DNA of 8,694 nucleotides from Bacteroidota bacterium. Its GTDB lineage: Bacteria > Bacteroidota > Bacteroidia > Bacteroidales > Prolixibacteraceae. A program made the translations under genes and the position numbers. Positions 6,562-8,694 of the stretch are shown here, one piece after another (the first letter of the stretch is position 1; each line of letters opens with the position of its first letter). The notes below the pieces were generated by a model. It was not told where the DNA came from, searched no databases, and saw only the letters and a list, made by a program, of their open reading frames with translations. The stretch covers positions 1-8,694 of the forward strand of contig JAUZOB010000128.1 in the NCBI GenBank assembly GCA_030706665.1, read 5' to 3'.

Positions 6562-8301
6562 ATGAAATTGTATTTAAAAAAATCCGGGATTTTTCTTACT
6601 GTTGTTATCAGTTTATTGTGTCTTACAGGCTTTTCAAATAATAACAAAGTAGTAAGTGTTAAGGATTTTGGAGCCATCCCGGATGATAACCGTGACGATT
6701 CAGAAGCTTTAAGAAAAGCTTGTGCGTATTGCCGTCACAATCCCGGAATTATTTTATTCTTTCCGTCCGGGGTGTACAATTATTCCGATGAAAAGGCAAA
6801 AGAAATAGAGTTTAATGCTGTAAGCGGGAACTACGGTGAAAATACCCAAGGTGTATTATTCAAACCGGATGCACCTTATGTAAAAGCCTTGGATCTTTCC
6901 GGAGCAAGAAATCTGACAGTCGAGGCTTCCGGGGCAACTCTATGTCTTAATGGATGGTATGAACCGATTTCACTTGTAGGTTGTTCCAATGTAATCATTC
7001 GGGGTTTGTCTATTACTTATATGCGTCCGCCAAACACTGTTGGAAAAGTTGAGAATCTGGGAGATGGTTTCTTCGATATCTCTTTTGATCCGCTACTCTA
7101 TACTGATCTAAAAGATAATGTTACAGGTGGAGCCCATTTCTATGACAATGAGCGTAAACGTTTGTATACCATCGGCGGAATCGGAAAGAAGGAGTTGATT
7201 CGCCCTAATGTGATCAGGATAGCTTGTTCAACAAAACCTAAAATTGGAGATTATTGTATTATTCGACATTCCGGTCATTATCGCCCCGCAGTTTTAATTA
7301 AAGAATCATCCAATATAAAACTGGAAGATGTTAAAATTCATGAGCAACCGGGAATGGGAGTCGTTGGTCACCGGTCGGAAAATATTACCTTGAAGAATGT
7401 ACAGATAGTTCCTATTGCAGGACGATTCATCTCAACAAACACGGATGCGACTCATTTCACCAGTTGTAAGGGGAGAATTCTTATGGATGGTTGCAAATTT
7501 GAAGGACAAGGTGATGATTGTACCAATATTCACAATTACTACTATACCTTGTATCCCGAAGAGGCCAAAAATCAAATATGTATCAAGGTCGAGAATGCTG
7601 ATTTGCATGCCTTGTCTCTCGATTATCCGGATAAAGGAGATACCTTGAACTTAGTCTCCAGGGAAACACTTGAGCCGATCGGCCATTATATTGTAAAAGA
7701 TGTAAAAGTATCGGAGAAAGATTGGAAAGTCACGGTTACTCTGAATAAGGAGATTCCGTCTGATTATGAACATTATTATATGACGAATGAAAGTCGTAAA
7801 CCGTCGGTTGCTCTTTTTAATAATACAGTGAGAAGTCATTTGGCAAGAGCTTTTTTAATTAAAACGGATAATGTTCAGATAAAAGGGAATGTCATACAAA
7901 ATTGTACCGGGACCGCAATACAAATAGGAGCTGAAGGTACCTGGAGAGAGTGCGGACCGGTAAAAAATCTAATGATCGAAGACAACTGGTTCATCGACTG
8001 TGGATATGATGGCCACGGAACTCAGGAAAATACATCAGCGATCTGTATAAATATAAGCGGAGTGAAAAATCAGACACAAGGACTGCACCGGAATATTACG
8101 ATTCGGAATAATAATATAAATGCTGCTTGCGAAAATGCAATCTATATTTCCAGTGCACAAAATATTAATGTCATAAATAATAACATTGCCAACTGCAAAA
8201 ACTCAGTGTTCATTCAGTATTCTAAAGATATTCTCATTCGAAATAACGGGACAATTCCTGTGAAAATAGGAGATCATGTAGAATGTCAGAATGTTCGATA
8301 A
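6562..8301 (+). CDS. GH110 family alpha-1,3-galactosidase-type parallel beta-helix protein
   Basis: A 579-residue protein with a signal peptide (MKLYLKK, hydrophobic to about residue 24, cleavage near GFSNNN). VSVKDFGAIPDDNRDDSEAL at 31-50 is the opening typical of pectate-lyase-like beta-helices. Central segments are characteristic of GH110: GMGVVGHRSENITLKNV at 264-280, then STNTDATHFTSCKG at 291-304 and FEGQGDDCTNIHNYY at 313-327. D295, D318 and D319 are the likely catalytic carboxylates. Regions about 158-245 and 328-405 interrupt the helix and fit the inserted beta-barrels of GH110. The C-terminal part (about 420-560) has repeating coils with Asn ladders (NITIRNNNIN, INVINNNIA). Known GH110 enzymes remove alpha-1,3-linked galactose, for example from blood-group B or linear alpha-Gal ends; the branched-only and broad types cannot be told apart here. 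It is likely periplasmic or surface-exposed and part of the same glycan locus. Confidence 0.85.
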   Translation: MKLYLKKSGIFLTVVISLLCLTGFSNNNKVVSVKDFGAIPDDNRDDSEALRKACAYCRHNPGIILFFPSGVYNYSDEKAKEIEFNAVSGNYGENTQGVLFKPDAPYVKALDLSGARNLTVEASGATLCLNGWYEPISLVGCSNVIIRGLSITYMRPPNTVGKVENLGDGFFDISFDPLLYTDLKDNVTGGAHFYDNERKRLYTIGGIGKKELIRPNVIRIACSTKPKIGDYCIIRHSGHYRPAVLIKESSNIKLEDVKIHEQPGMGVVGHRSENITLKNVQIVPIAGRFISTNTDATHFTSCKGRILMDGCKFEGQGDDCTNIHNYYYTLYPEEAKNQICIKVENADLHALSLDYPDKGDTLNLVSRETLEPIGHYIVKDVKVSEKDWKVTVTLNKEIPSDYEHYYMTNESRKPSVALFNNTVRSHLARAFLIKTDNVQIKGNVIQNCTGTAIQIGAEGTWRECGPVKNLMIEDNWFIDCGYDGHGTQENTSAICINISGVKNQTQGLHRNITIRNNNINAACENAIYISSAQNINVINNNIANCKNSVFIQYSKDILIRNNGTIPVKIGDHVECQNVR

Positions 8302-8433
8302 TTAAAGTTGAAAATACTTGAAGAGGTGTAATTATCGTTAAGGATAAAACAAACTAATATTGTTGGTGCTGAATGTCTGTTTAATCTTTCAACTGCGATT
8401 GTATTATTCCGAATCTATGAGCTATAGCCTATA

Positions 8434-8464
8434 TTCCCTTCCTGTTTGTCATTAAGGAAAGGAA
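8434..8464. terminator. Possible bidirectional terminator between convergent genes
   Basis: TTCCCTTCC (8434-8442) and GGAAAGGAA (8456-8464) form a 9-pair imperfect stem with one mismatch and a 13-base loop. It sits between the end of the GH110 gene (8301) and the minus-strand stop (8470), where a shared terminator would be expected. It is only 5 bases past the minus-strand stop and has no strong U-tract on either side, so the call rests mainly on position. Confidence 0.35.
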
Positions 8465-8469
8465 ATTGC

Positions 8470-8694
8470 CTAATGAGATGTGTGGATTAGATTGCTGATC
8501 TGTTGTATTTTATTTATGCTCCAATTGAGTATCGGATTGCTTTTTTCTGAAAGATGAGGATATAGATTGTGTCGGTTATAATGAGGAACTACAACCTTTC
8601 TGAAAAGTAACAATCCGAGAATATAGATCATCGAACAAACCAGAAATGCAACTGTCATAGAAAAATGTTGAACCATGATACCCGAAAGAAGCAT
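8470..8694 (-). CDS. C-terminal end of a membrane protein, possibly an MFS transporter (partial)
   Basis: This minus-strand frame is open to the right edge, so the methionine at 8694 is probably internal and the gene continues outside the window; it stops with TAG at 8472-8470. The 74 visible residues begin LLSGIMVQHFSMTVAFLVCS and continue as a hydrophobic helix to about residue 31 (IYILGLLLF), followed by RK and a polar tail of about 40 residues. A last helix preceded by a 'G-x-x-x-x-x-F' loop and followed by basic residues fits the end of a 12-helix major facilitator family sugar transporter. Too little is present to be sure of the family. It converges on the glycosidase genes, so it belongs to a different transcript, though a sugar-uptake role would suit the locus. 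Confidence 0.5.
   Translation of the reverse strand: MLLSGIMVQHFSMTVAFLVCSMIYILGLLLFRKVVVPHYNRHNLYPHLSEKSNPILNWSINKIQQISNLIHTSH

Noticed and set aside
7415..7648. Plus-strand 77-residue open frame inside the GH110 gene
   Set aside because: It is an out-of-frame reading of the conserved catalytic region, with no recognisable features of its own.
8306..8394. Inverted repeat AGTTGAAA / TTTCAACT in the gap after the GH110 gene
   Set aside because: Only 8 bases with a loop of more than 70 bases; expected by chance in this composition.
1..8694. CRISPR arrays, tRNA or rRNA genes, insertion sequences
   Set aside because: I found no regular repeats with spacers, no cloverleaf or rRNA-like stretches and no transposase-like protein.

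Overview
The window looks like a chromosomal piece of a gut- or sediment-type Bacteroidales bacterium (Bacteroides/Parabacteroides/Dysgonomonas-like). Support for this: AT-rich sequence, no Shine-Dalgarno motifs ahead of the starts, short 'MKK' signal peptides on nearly every gene, and a row of secreted glycoside hydrolases typical of polysaccharide-utilisation loci (PULs). This placement is inference; no rRNA or other marker gene is present.

Layout. Bases 1-578 are the 3' end of a GH2 beta-galactosidase-like enzyme whose 5' part lies outside the window. Then follow on the same strand: a secreted metallo-beta-lactamase-fold hydrolase (608-1489); a clan GH-D (GH36/raffinose-synthase-like) putative alpha-galactosidase (1629-3650); a GH2 beta-mannosidase-type enzyme broken by one in-frame TGA (3787-6333, stop at 4807-4809); and a GH110 alpha-1,3-galactosidase-type parallel beta-helix protein (6562-8301). 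A convergent minus-strand gene enters from the right edge (8694-8470) and looks like the C-terminus of a membrane transporter, possibly MFS. All gaps are under 300 bases (29, 139, 136, 228 and 168 bases). Three of them hold inverted repeats that could act as terminators or RNA structures.

How the genes may work together. The exo-acting specificities suggested by family (beta-galactosidase-like, alpha-galactosidase-like, beta-mannosidase-like, alpha-1,3-galactosidase) fit stepwise trimming of a galactose- and mannose-containing glycan in the periplasm or at the cell surface. No SusC/SusD pair, regulator or sulfatase is visible, so the substrate cannot be fixed from this window.

Most notable points: the single clean nonsense codon in an otherwise intact beta-mannosidase; a long structured intergenic element (6335-6450) in which one 5' arm can pair with two alternative 3' arms; and a secreted ComEC-like MBL protein embedded among the glycosidases. 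I did not find convincing evidence for a wholly new system.
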